Shown: positions 43,925 to 52,258 of the stretch, piece by piece
Numbering within the stretch: the first letter of the stretch is position 1
Layout of the letters: every line of letters begins with the position of its first letter
Source: Muribaculaceae bacterium
Lineage (GTDB): Bacteria; Bacillota; Clostridia; Lachnospirales; Lachnospiraceae
Assembly: GCA_023666425.1 (NCBI GenBank)
Contig: JAMPCA010000001.1
Coordinates: 972,886 to 1,036,885, forward strand
Length of the DNA: 64,000 nt
Direction of reading: 5' to 3'
Notes under the pieces: model-generated
Told to the model about the DNA's origin: nothing
What the model saw: only the letters and a program-made list of their open reading frames with translations
The model's database searches: none
Made by a program: the position numbers and the translations under genes

Positions 43925-44332
43925 TTATTGCAACTTGCTGATGCATTCCTGCCACAATCCGCCAATATCACTTTTTTGCTGTGCCAGACGAATGAGTTTA
44001 CGCAATTCATTCTGCGCCATAATATATTCTGTGATATCACCGGATACTTCGCCCCGTTCCCTGGCAGCCAGATCATACAGATAATCCTGTATACCGACAG
44101 ACGCCTGATCCATAGCCAGCGCTTTCAAGAGCTCCTTTAAGAGCACCGGCTCCGGCGGTCTGTTATTGCCCCGCTCAATATCGCTGATGTAGGTGGGTGT
44201 TCTGTTGACTGCACTGGCGACCTTGCGCAGGGATATCCCCTGTGCCTGACGGATGTAGCGCAGGGACTGTCCGAAGCTATACTTGTCGTTCTGTATTGTA
44301 TGCAAAATGATATTGCTTTGTTCAGGTGTCAT
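43925..44332 (-). CDS. XRE-family transcriptional regulator
   Basis: Protein of 135 residues with a classic Cro-type HTH: FGQSLRYIRQAQGISLRKVA, SAVNRTPTYISDIERGNNRP, PEPVLLKELLKALAM. The remainder is a short helical tail. ATG at 44332 follows AAAAGGATTCTA; an upstream extension has no support. It lies upstream of the HTH-protease-PIN set with a gap of 231 bases, so it could control that set or be independent. Confidence 0.9.
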   Translation of the reverse strand: MTPEQSNIILHTIQNDKYSFGQSLRYIRQAQGISLRKVASAVNRTPTYISDIERGNNRPPEPVLLKELLKALAMDQASVGIQDYLYDLAARERGEVSGDITEYIMAQNELRKLIRLAQQKSDIGGLWQECISKLQ

Positions 44333-44544
44333 TAGAATCCTTTTCTGTATGTAAGCTAACAAACTGAATACCTTAAGTATACAATAATTACATTCCAGCG
44401 TCAAGGAAGAAACACATACTCGTTCTTCAAGTAAAGTCTACCATATCGACTGTCCGGCAAATAAAAAAGGCTTCCGGGTAATACCCGCCTATTTTGCAGA
44501 TACTTTTTCTTTCTGATTTTGTCCGGTTTTTCTGTTTATTAAAA

Positions 44545-44574
44545 AAGGCCGCAAATACTGATGTTTGCGGCCTT
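44545..44574 (-). terminator. Terminator after the truncated tRNA-Asn
   Basis: Eleven-base-pair stem AAGGCCGCAAA/TTTGCGGCCTT, with a T-run on the minus strand. It probably belonged to the original tRNA transcription unit. Confidence 0.75.
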
Positions 44575-44602
44575 AATACGCCATCTTCCGGCACTTTCCA
44601 AA

Positions 44603-44663
44603 CTCCCCGAGTAGGGCTCGAACCTACAACAACTCGGTTAACAGCCGAGTGCTCTACCACTGT
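44603..44663 (-). pseudogene. 5-prime-truncated tRNA-Asn (GUU), likely attachment-site scar
   Basis: From the D-loop onward it is a normal tRNA-Asn: CAGTGGTAGAGC, anticodon arm CTCGG-CTGTTAA-CCGAG, T-arm GTAGGTTCGAGCCCTAC and 3-prime acceptor TCGGGGA. The 5-prime acceptor strand (expected TCCCCGA) and first half of the D-arm are replaced by unrelated AT-rich sequence (TTGTATATCATA), so it cannot fold. A 3-prime tRNA remnant is what integration into a tRNA gene leaves at the far end of an element. The gap 44664-44877 has no gene. Confidence 0.8.
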
Positions 44664-44877
44664 ATGATATACAACCGGAAATTGCTAAAGTAGAGGTTGT
44701 TAAGTTCACCTTGCTCTTGGGGCAATTTTTCTTCCCAATACCGCTTTCTACTCAGCGGTTTCAACGGGATTAATTATAACACAGCAAAATTCCCTTTGCA
44801 ATAAAAATTTTGTTGTTTTTCTCTATTTTGTATCTCTTTCGTATTTCCCCTCTATCCGTTCGGCATAAATTCATGCC

Positions 44878-45171
44878 CTAGTACGCCATGCCTTCATCCG
44901 GCTCATTGTCGCCAGGATGCAGAAGCGTGTCCAGGAACTCATTGGCATTCCATTCATTACAGAACTGGCTGTAAGTCGTGTTGAGTTCCACGGATATCTT
45001 GTAATCACTGCCCACCTCAACATGTTTGAGTAGCTGGCATGCTATCATTTTCTTCTGCTCCAGTGTTGCCGAGTCAAATTCCTCTTCCCATGACTTGAAC
45101 TGCTTATAAGCCGGTGTGACCATTTCGATTCCCTGTTTCTTTTGTGCTTCTTCCTCTTTTGAATTGCTCAA
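44878..45171 (-). pseudogene. C-terminal fragment of a large serine recombinase
   Basis: A 97-codon frame whose central part, WEEEFDSATLEQKKMIACQL followed by HVEVGSDYKISVEL and QFCNEW, matches the very end of large serine recombinases (TnpX/Int-like), where this segment follows the zinc-ribbon and coiled-coil domains. The catalytic resolvase domain and everything before the tail are absent. There is no ribosome site at its TTG. I read it as a deletion remnant of an element's recombinase. Confidence 0.65.
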
Positions 45172-45241
45172 TTGAGTATTTTTGACATTTTATCATCATA
45201 AAATAAGCTCCAGCAATTCCAATAATTTTTCAAGTAATATG

Positions 45242-46003
45242 TCACTTGTCACTATTTTCTCGCTTCTCCACTATCTCCACACAGACGGGTTCTTTTGCAA
45301 TTGTTATTGCCTTTGCAGATTTTACCAATTGTGAAAATATCTTTTTTGTGGATGGATCAATTGACTTCATCGTATGAAAATAATCTAAATCTATATCCAG
45401 AATATAATCGCACTTAATTTCTCCTTCTGCTGATATAATATTCGGACACATCCTTGATAATATTATCATTTTTTCAGCCAAAAAATCATCTTCTAATACA
45501 TCATCGTCATTTTCTCCTTCATATTTTTAAATTCCTTCTGCAACAAATGGCGGCATATAAATTTCTGATTCCTCATATGTTCTTTCTGCTCTTGGTGTAA
45601 TACCATAATCCCCACTAATAACCTGCATCAGGTACTCCGAATCATTTTTTTCAAACTTCTCTAACCTTTCTTTCTCTTGAACTGACATCGGAACATCCTC
45701 AAAAGTATTTGAATGGCTTATAATAAATGCTTTTTCAAATAACCCTATTTTAAGTGCAGTTTTTATATGTTCATCATTTCTAAGTTTTAATACTGCATCA
45801 TAAATGCTGCTTTCATCATTAAATTTTATTTTACTAATTAAATTTTCCATTTTCTCATTATGGTAGTAACAATAATCTAAAAAAGGGTCATGTGTATCCG
45901 TATGATGATCAAAAGAAAACAAAACAAATTTATGATCAATATTATCAGTCTTTATTTTTGACCATGGAAATAAAGCATAGTGATGCTTTTCAAATATATA
46001 CAC
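45242..46003 (-). pseudogene. UPF0489 (peptide-arginase-like) gene with one in-frame stop
   Basis: The frame from GTG 46003 gives 158 residues (start MYIFEKHHYALFPW, with SFDHHTDTHDPF), then TAA at 45529-45527. The same frame continues without another stop to 45242, adding the second expected motif, CDYILDIDLDYFHT. The two motifs resemble the DxHxD and DxDxD metal sites of arginase-fold proteins, and UPF0489 members include peptide arginases that turn Arg into ornithine in modified peptides. Total length (about 254 codons) fits one intact protein. The downstream half has no ATG or ribosome site of its own. Composition is AT-rich. Confidence 0.68.
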
Positions 46004-46165
46004 TTCATGTCCCTTAATTAATTTTTTTGTATATCATTGTTCATTTTGAATACCTCCAAAACAGAATTATATTAATCAGCATTAGTCTATATTACAATGT
46101 GAACCCTATTGGATAATACCGTTCTTTCTACAAAAGTCTCTGCCGGTTTCCCCTCTCCCCTGCAA

Positions 46166-47185
46166 TTACAACTTATCAGGCACTTCCGCAAGTTCCAACT
46201 CATCATCTTCCGATATTCTCACCTCAAAAATTGCAGGGATCCCCGCTGCTTTCGCTGCATCAATAACTGAATCTTTCGCATCTTTTTCAATGTTCAGCCC
46301 AAGTATGACACAATAAGGACGCCATTTTTTGCACACCGGTCCCTGCAAATAATATGGCGTATTAAGAATGCCTCGCCATTCAGCATCATACTCATGGCAT
46401 TTCTTTTTAATAAGTATAATCTTCTCCAGCTCCCAGGTATGATTTGGAAGATACTTTACTAAAGGATCATTATGATTGCCGTCTAAATTCTCCAGTATTT
46501 TATGCACTGCATAATCTCTTGCGTACATTGTAGCATCATACTTTTCATCAGAGTAGCAAACCGGATATATGCTAAAGCCTAAATCTTTTCTATCACATCC
46601 TGTACAAACATCTTCCGTCCCGCACAAAAATAATGAACTGTCAATCCTATCATAAGCAACTGTAAAGCCTTTGTGCTGATCAGCATATTTTAACCACAAA
46701 TTTTCATTTTTCCATGTATCCGAAAAGCAAACAGAATAAACTTCCTTACGCAACTGATTTCTCAACTCTTTAAAAAAGTTATATGAAGCATTCCCTATAA
46801 AATCAATATTGGAGTTTGACAATGCCATTTTGCACGTTTCCATCGGAATCCCAAAAACATTTGCAAAACAAGCAATCTCTTTCTCATAATTTCCCGTATT
46901 ACCGACTACTTGTCTAATTTTCTCATAAACCAATTTTCGATCTATTCTAATATATGTATCAAAAGGATCGTCATAATAATTTGAAGTTGAGAAAAATAAT
47001 TTATTCTCCTTAAGTGCCGAAAGTGTTCTGTCATTTACAGCACGATACCTATATAAAAATCTTGGAAACTTCATTGTGTCCATCAATCGTTTGATATCGC
47101 TCTGCATATCTTTTCCATCAAGTCTACACAAAGTATCCCAAAACTTTTTCCGTTCTTCAATATTCATGCTCCATTCTTCATTCAT
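46166..47185 (-). CDS. DUF2971 family protein
   Basis: Protein of 339 residues with the DUF2971 pattern: LYRYRAVNDRTLSALKENKLFFSTSNYYDDPFD near the N-terminus, SVCFSDTWKNENLWLKYADQ in the middle, a TVAYDR step, and KYLPNHTWELEKIILIKKKCH... WRGIL toward the end. The family has no proven activity but is frequent in phage-defence and mobile regions. No membrane helix. ATG follows AAAGGAGTGCATAGAG. It lies 90 bases after the nuclease gene and may be co-expressed with it. Confidence 0.85.
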   Translation of the reverse strand: MNEEWSMNIEERKKFWDTLCRLDGKDMQSDIKRLMDTMKFPRFLYRYRAVNDRTLSALKENKLFFSTSNYYDDPFDTYIRIDRKLVYEKIRQVVGNTGNYEKEIACFANVFGIPMETCKMALSNSNIDFIGNASYNFFKELRNQLRKEVYSVCFSDTWKNENLWLKYADQHKGFTVAYDRIDSSLFLCGTEDVCTGCDRKDLGFSIYPVCYSDEKYDATMYARDYAVHKILENLDGNHNDPLVKYLPNHTWELEKIILIKKKCHEYDAEWRGILNTPYYLQGPVCKKWRPYCVILGLNIEKDAKDSVIDAAKAAGIPAIFEVRISEDDELELAEVPDKL

Positions 47186-47275
47186 CTCTATGCACTCCTT
47201 TAAATACTTTTTTGAAAATGTTATATCCCATTTAGAACGAATACCGTTTTCTGTTCTTCACAAAACAAGCTCATA

Positions 47276-48598
47276 TCATTCAAAAAGTTTATCAAAAAAA
47301 TCACATATCATTCTTTTAGCATTGGCCTCATCCATGAACTCGTACCCGCCAAATCGATATACCTCATATCCTTTCAGCCGCAATGTCCTATCGTCCTTTA
47401 CCATCTCTGCATACAACGATGGCTCGGCTTTCCCATTCAAGGAATAGTGCTGCTGTCCGTCTAATTCAAAAACGATCTGCACTCCTCCTGGTAAAAGCAT
47501 CAAAAAATCCATTCTTTGATGCGAATACAACACTTTTCCATTTCTTTGATATTTGCTACGAGGATCATAATGTAAATACACCTGCGGAACTAATGCCGGA
47601 ATATCTTTCTTCACTGGATGACGGTAGTAATTGTAATATGTCCTCAAAAAAAAATTTTCAATGTCCGAATCCAAAGATTCTCTCAATCTTCCATACAATC
47701 CCAATTCCGGGTCGCCATCATTCTCTTTATTATTTTCTTTCCACCACTCAATCAGCGTATTCCACTGTAGGCCATCTGCTCCTGTTTCAAAATTATAAAG
47801 CAGGCAGTTATCGGTATCCCCTATCAGCCGCAGTTCATTACTGATTGAATTTTCAATAGTGATATCCGGCTTTTGACCGACTGGCGCAAAAATGAGATTT
47901 TTTAATTTTCCCTCAACAATCCTTCTTTTTCCTATACTGTAATGTGGAACCCCTGATTTTTGGGAACTGATATATAATTCATATCCGTCTTCCTTGATTA
48001 TCCTGTTTATCCCCTGGACATATTTCTTCTGTCCTTCCCCTTCTCTCACTTCCGGTTTCACCAGGCACTCTAAAAATTTAATAAATGTTTCATCGGACAA
48101 ATACTTGATCTCCAATCGGTTTATGAGCAATTCCTTATATGACATTGTCTTATCCCGCTTTACGGCAGACATAATTTCTTCACCTACAGTTATTCCCATG
48201 AAAAAATCCGGGACTTCAGACATGTTCCAAATAAATGAGAGAAAATCATCTAAGCTCATCCTCCCTTCCATGTCACCTAAAGAATCCAAAAAATCAACAA
48301 TCCGCCTTCTCGTCACAAATGAAAATTCCAGCTCCGTATCAGCTAAATAAGGCTCCATCGCTTTTATCATTGCCGTGCTCTCAAATTCCTTCGCAATCCT
48401 TCTTGCCAGCTTCCAAATATCATCATCCGATAACTTATCCAATCCGTTCAAAACATATTTCCGCTTACTATGCATTGGTTCAAGTCCATCATCCGGTTCA
48501 ATCCCATATGCATTGCATGCTTTGTCCAGGTCATACGCCTTATATTCACAGGCAAATCGATCTGCAATTACATCCCTTAATTCATCAACTTTCCTCAT
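47276..48598 (-). CDS. Putative AbiJ-type N-terminus with VSR-like PD-(D/E)XK nuclease
   Basis: Protein of 440 residues. The first 70 (ELRDVIADRFACEYKAYDLD ... LDKLSDDDIWKLARRIAKEF) resemble the small N-terminal domains of AbiJ-like abortive-infection proteins; this is a hedged match. The C-terminal 80 carry the VSR/MTES_1575-type nuclease core: RMDFLMLL (Asp 364), IVFELDGQQHY (Glu 378, Asp 380, His 384), then KDDRTLRLKGYEVYRFGG (Asp 402, Arg 415). The middle is helical and unrecognised. Together it looks like a nucleic-acid-cutting effector behind a sensing domain. Codon and base use are AT-rich compared with genes further away. Confidence 0.72.
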   Translation of the reverse strand: MRKVDELRDVIADRFACEYKAYDLDKACNAYGIEPDDGLEPMHSKRKYVLNGLDKLSDDDIWKLARRIAKEFESTAMIKAMEPYLADTELEFSFVTRRRIVDFLDSLGDMEGRMSLDDFLSFIWNMSEVPDFFMGITVGEEIMSAVKRDKTMSYKELLINRLEIKYLSDETFIKFLECLVKPEVREGEGQKKYVQGINRIIKEDGYELYISSQKSGVPHYSIGKRRIVEGKLKNLIFAPVGQKPDITIENSISNELRLIGDTDNCLLYNFETGADGLQWNTLIEWWKENNKENDGDPELGLYGRLRESLDSDIENFFLRTYYNYYRHPVKKDIPALVPQVYLHYDPRSKYQRNGKVLYSHQRMDFLMLLPGGVQIVFELDGQQHYSLNGKAEPSLYAEMVKDDRTLRLKGYEVYRFGGYEFMDEANAKRMICDFFDKLFE

Positions 48599-48747
48599 AT
48601 CTTCCTCCCTGACCTTACATCAGCATTTTATCATATCACCCTATATTTTACTATGTATTTTCCCAAATCTTACAGCATTTTTATATGAACTTTGACATTA
48701 CAAATAACACAAAAAGTCGCCCGGTTTTCTCTGACCACTTCGCAACA

Positions 48748-49119
48748 TTAATATTGAGGATTCATTTCAAAACAATATCCAACCTCCCGCACACATTTAA
48801 TGATAAACGGCAACCTTTCTTTCTTCACAGTCAGTTTTCCCCGCATCCTGCGAATATGACAACCAATTATATTGTTCTCGTTGCCAAGAGTCTCTCCTCC
48901 CCACACATTCTGATATATTTGACCATATGTAAGAACGCGCCCAATGTTTTCCATAAGCAGACAGAGGATGTCATATTCTTTTGCAGTAAGACTGATCTCT
49001 TTCCCTGCACAGTATACCTTCCTGCGTTCCAGATAAACCATAAGCCTTGGGATTGACAGTACCGTTTTATCAGCAACCACTTGGCTCTCAAAAGTAGGAT
49101 ATTTTTTCAAGACTTCCAT
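48748..49119 (-). CDS. Orphan OmpR-type winged-helix DNA-binding protein
   Basis: Protein of 123 residues whose last 90 form the Trans_reg_C domain: LERRKVYCAGKEISLTAKEYDILCLLMENIGRVLTYGQIYQNVWGGE, CHIRRMRGKL, IKCVREVGYCFE. There is no receiver domain. In frame upstream of the ATG the sequence continues back to 49203 and contains IRRILIVEFQETEFAV, which resembles the start of a response regulator (ILIVE). No usual start codon precedes that part. The gene may begin at a rare codon, or be the remnant of a longer regulator. The ATG has only a weak GAGG two bases away. Confidence 0.7.
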   Translation of the reverse strand: MEVLKKYPTFESQVVADKTVLSIPRLMVYLERRKVYCAGKEISLTAKEYDILCLLMENIGRVLTYGQIYQNVWGGETLGNENNIIGCHIRRMRGKLTVKKERLPFIIKCVREVGYCFEMNPQY

Positions 49120-49325
49120 TACCTCGTTAAAAACCGCGAATTCTGTTTCTTGAAACTCAACTATCAGTATACGTCTGATAAGATCACCTTCTTTATCTTT
49201 TGATTATCCCATAACTCTCAATGGTTACGAAATAATCATCGTTTGATAAAATGCAATTATACTTTCATATTTGACTTCATTTATACTTTAGCGCAAAAGC
49301 ATTAACAAATCAGGCGTGTGAAAAG

Positions 49326-50504
49326 TCACCCAGTGTGCGGCAAAGAGACTGCCAGCTTTTTCAGATACACAGACTCCATACGGCGAGCAAGCCCTTCCTG
49401 ACCGGCAGTGCGGACGGACTCCACCGTGGATGCTTGCATTTGCCGGAGAGTGCCGGGATTCCTTTGAAAGCCTTGGATGATTTCATGAAATTCCTCTGCC
49501 GTGCGGAAAGGCAGGCCATTGACTCCCTCCTGCACCTGACCCGGATTCTCCTCATCTACGATATGGAGAACGGGCAGCCCCATAGCCATGGCCTCCAGCA
49601 TGGAGATCGAGTTGACCTCCGAGCGGGATGCGGTGGCAAAGAGGTCACAGCAGGCATATATCTCCCGCACCTGATCATGGGGAACTCCGCCGACAAATAT
49701 CACGCTGTCTGCGATGCCCAATTGCTTTGCCTGTTCACGCAAAGCGAGACCCTGCGGGCCGTCTCCAATCACCACAAGCTTGATATGGCTATCAGGCTGG
49801 CTGTGAACCGCAAACATATCCAGCAGGACATCAATGCTTTTTTCGCGCCCCAGCCGTCCGCAGAAACACAGGACCAGATCCTCCGGGCAAAGTCCGTACC
49901 GCACCCGAAGTGACTGTACGCGCTGAGCATCCGCCTGCTCTCTGGAAAAATAATCCAATTCCACGGCGTTTGGCACCACATTGATGTGACGGCGGACTCC
50001 ACAACTCTCCAGAAACCCCTGCACTCTGGCCGAGGGACCGATGACCTCATCGGCAATCTCCCCATAGTAACCGATATACTTTCTCATGACCTTTCGGGCA
50101 ATGGGGATCATTGGGCGAGGGACAATGTAATGAAGATATTGCTCCCACATGGTATGCAGGGTATAGAACAGGGGGAGCTTCATCCGCCGGGCAGTCTCCA
50201 CCCCCGACCAGCCGATGCCGAACTCAGTGTGGATGTGGACAACATCAAAGGCGAAGTCATCCAGCAGCCTATCCCGCTCTCTGCTATGGGAGGATGCGGC
50301 TCCGTAGTCATAGAGATGCTTCAAGGTGGCTGCAGGACAGTGAAGGACACCGTCATTTATATAATGGTTCCTGGCTGAGGTGTCCGCAGTCACCACAAGG
50401 ACGGTGTGGCCAATGGCCTCCAATCCCTCCTTCAGCGTTTTTACATGGGTAGCCACCCCATTGATCTGAGGCAGATATGTATCTGTAAACAGTGCGATTT
50501 GCAT
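49326..50504 (-). CDS. Glycosyltransferase family 4 (glycolipid type)
   Basis: GT-B glycosyltransferase of 392 residues. The N-terminus MQIALFTDTYLPQINGVATH is typical of the GT4 group that adds sugars to diacylglycerol (Ugp/MgdA/PimB-like). FDVVHIHTEFGIGWSG, then the donor-binding half with LCFCGRLGREKSIDVLL, VVIGDGP and the E-x7-E motif in ATASRSEVNSISMLEAMAMG. Adjacent genes encode a CmpB-like membrane protein and a CDP-alcohol phosphatidyltransferase, so a membrane glycolipid is a reasonable product; the sugar is unknown. ATG follows AAAGGGAGAACTGTT. Confidence 0.92.
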   Translation of the reverse strand: MQIALFTDTYLPQINGVATHVKTLKEGLEAIGHTVLVVTADTSARNHYINDGVLHCPAATLKHLYDYGAASSHSRERDRLLDDFAFDVVHIHTEFGIGWSGVETARRMKLPLFYTLHTMWEQYLHYIVPRPMIPIARKVMRKYIGYYGEIADEVIGPSARVQGFLESCGVRRHINVVPNAVELDYFSREQADAQRVQSLRVRYGLCPEDLVLCFCGRLGREKSIDVLLDMFAVHSQPDSHIKLVVIGDGPQGLALREQAKQLGIADSVIFVGGVPHDQVREIYACCDLFATASRSEVNSISMLEAMAMGLPVLHIVDEENPGQVQEGVNGLPFRTAEEFHEIIQGFQRNPGTLRQMQASTVESVRTAGQEGLARRMESVYLKKLAVSLPHTG

Positions 50505-50526
50505 AACAGTTCTCCCTTTACTTTTG

Positions 50527-51528
50527 TTATTTTGTGGTAAATTTCATGCTGGGGAATATACGTTCCATCCGTTCATCGGGAAAACATTGATCTACCGCCT
50601 CCCAAAACGAACCATTAGCCAAAACCCCCTCCACCCGCTGGCTCCAACGGAACACGGAAATTCCGGAGACAGCGATATTGAGCATAAACAATATGGTAAG
50701 AACCCAAACAGCAACCTTCCCCGCTTTCTTGGGAAGCTTCAAGATCCACCGGGTCAGCCGGGGGTAGATATTCTTGATCCACAGCATGCCCAGAATGCCC
50801 CAAAAGACAGTGTGCAACAAGCAAATGCGGCCGTTGATGTTGAAAGGGACATGGCTGTAATCCCACGATCTGGATCCCAATATTATCTCCTGCACCCAGG
50901 AACAGAGATATTCCAAAGCACTTCCGATTATCATGCCGCCAAGAAAGGACAGCCAGCTTCCCCGGTTCCTAAACCGATAGAGCGCAAGCGTCAGCACCAC
51001 CGCCCCCGCGCCATAAAGCAGGTTGAACGGTCCATACACCAGCCCGGCCCGACTCATCAGAATGCCACGGGTTACCAGCATAAAAAGCATCTCAATGACC
51101 ACACCTAAGAAGCTGGCCACAAAACATAGGATAAACAGCTTGTAGTAGTTCAGCCCTTTGGCAAAGTGGCCTGCGCTTTGCTCTGCTATATCGATAGCGG
51201 CATTGGCCGGCGGGGAAAAAATGCCATGTTTTCTGTCCGCCCTTCTAAGATCGCCCCAGCGGGCGAGCAACTCATCGTTCATGTCATAAGCCAGAGAGGA
51301 GGCTTTCCACAGAGCCTCGCTGACATGAGTCAGCTTTTCCGCCCTGCGCTTGACATCCTCCGTCATAGCATCCGTGCGTTCCACATCCAAAAGCTGTGGG
51401 TAATATTCCTGGATCTGGCCGTTCAGGGTTTCCACATCCTCCAGAAAAGCGGTGCTGCGTACATACAACTCCTGCATCTTCTCATCAAGTTCTAAATCGG
51501 ATATTGCACCCATTCCCGTATTCCTCAA
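50527..51528 (-). CDS. CmpB-like membrane protein (PF06541 type), N-terminally extended
   Basis: Membrane protein of about 333 residues. The first 120 are cytoplasmic and helical (LDEKMQELYVRSTAFLEDVE). The rest holds six helices with the CmpB features AGLVYGPFNLLYGAGAVVLT, GSALEYLCSWVQEIILGSRSWDYSH and NINGRICLLHTVFWGILG. These proteins are labelled putative ABC permeases but have no proven function. A paralogue without the extension lies at 57198. TTG at 51528 has the best ribosome site (AGAGGTGA); GTG 51537 and ATG 51513 are alternatives. Confidence 0.85.
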   Translation of the reverse strand: MRNTGMGAISDLELDEKMQELYVRSTAFLEDVETLNGQIQEYYPQLLDVERTDAMTEDVKRRAEKLTHVSEALWKASSLAYDMNDELLARWGDLRRADRKHGIFSPPANAAIDIAEQSAGHFAKGLNYYKLFILCFVASFLGVVIEMLFMLVTRGILMSRAGLVYGPFNLLYGAGAVVLTLALYRFRNRGSWLSFLGGMIIGSALEYLCSWVQEIILGSRSWDYSHVPFNINGRICLLHTVFWGILGMLWIKNIYPRLTRWILKLPKKAGKVAVWVLTILFMLNIAVSGISVFRWSQRVEGVLANGSFWEAVDQCFPDERMERIFPSMKFTTK

Positions 51529-51620
51529 ACTCTTCACCTCTTCTCTTTATCCAGACACTACTCCATGGCATTCTGAAAATTTTCCACAAATCACTCACAC
51601 TGGTAAGGAATCTCCGTGCT

Positions 51621-52199
51621 TTATGAGCGGCTTTTCAACAACATTTTTATGTTGCGTATCCCATAGAGTAGAAACGAAACCAAAATCATCAGCGTACAGA
51701 CCACAACGAGAAAAATGGAGGCGGTCTTGGAAATGTCATACCAAATAAAATGAATCAGGATTATGGCGTACAACAGGCAAGTGACAATTTTCCCATGCCA
51801 GCTTGCACCAAGTACGGTTCCTGTCTGCTTGATGACCATGAGCCCTGTTACACTCATGAATATTTCTTTCACAACCATTATCACAATAGGAACAATCAGC
51901 CATGGAAAATGGGAGAACAGACAAATCAGCATGACGCCCTGTGTCAGTTTATCCGCAACCGGATCGAGGACTTTGCCCAGGCTGCTCGTCATATGGAATT
52001 TTCTGGCAATGTAGCCGTCCACCATATCCGTTATTCCGGAAAGTATTAAAACTCCCCCCGCCAGGACGCCGTCCTGTTTTACGCAATACAACCACACGAT
52101 TGCCGGAATCAGACATATCCGCAGGAAGGAGAGAAGATTGGGAACCGTAAAAATTGCTGCTTCCTGATTTTTTCTGCCAAGTTGTTTATTTTCCATCAT
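51621..52199 (-). CDS. CDP-alcohol phosphatidyltransferase (PgsA-like)
   Basis: Membrane enzyme of 192 residues that joins a CDP-lipid to an alcohol such as glycerol phosphate. The family signature D-G-x2-A-R-x8-G-x3-D-x3-D is present as DMVDGYIARKFHMTSSLGKVLDPVADK near residues 65-91. About five helices. ATG after AAAGGGAAAGAG. It forms an operon with the CmpB-like and glycosyltransferase genes. It could be the normal PgsA or a second copy; the lipid-gene context argues for a dedicated phospholipid or glycolipid route. Confidence 0.92.
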   Translation of the reverse strand: MMENKQLGRKNQEAAIFTVPNLLSFLRICLIPAIVWLYCVKQDGVLAGGVLILSGITDMVDGYIARKFHMTSSLGKVLDPVADKLTQGVMLICLFSHFPWLIVPIVIMVVKEIFMSVTGLMVIKQTGTVLGASWHGKIVTCLLYAIILIHFIWYDISKTASIFLVVVCTLMILVSFLLYGIRNIKMLLKSRS

Positions 52200-52258
52200 T
52201 CTCTTTCCCTTTGTGCAAAATATCAACATTCATTAACATTTTCATTTCAATAACCCTT

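Noticed and set aside
44427..44660. 77-codon minus-strand frame
   Set aside because: It covers the truncated tRNA-Asn and its terminator and has no ribosome site.
45242..45481. Stand-alone 79-residue gene
   Set aside because: It begins at a TTG without ribosome site and is the in-frame continuation of the upstream arginase-like frame.
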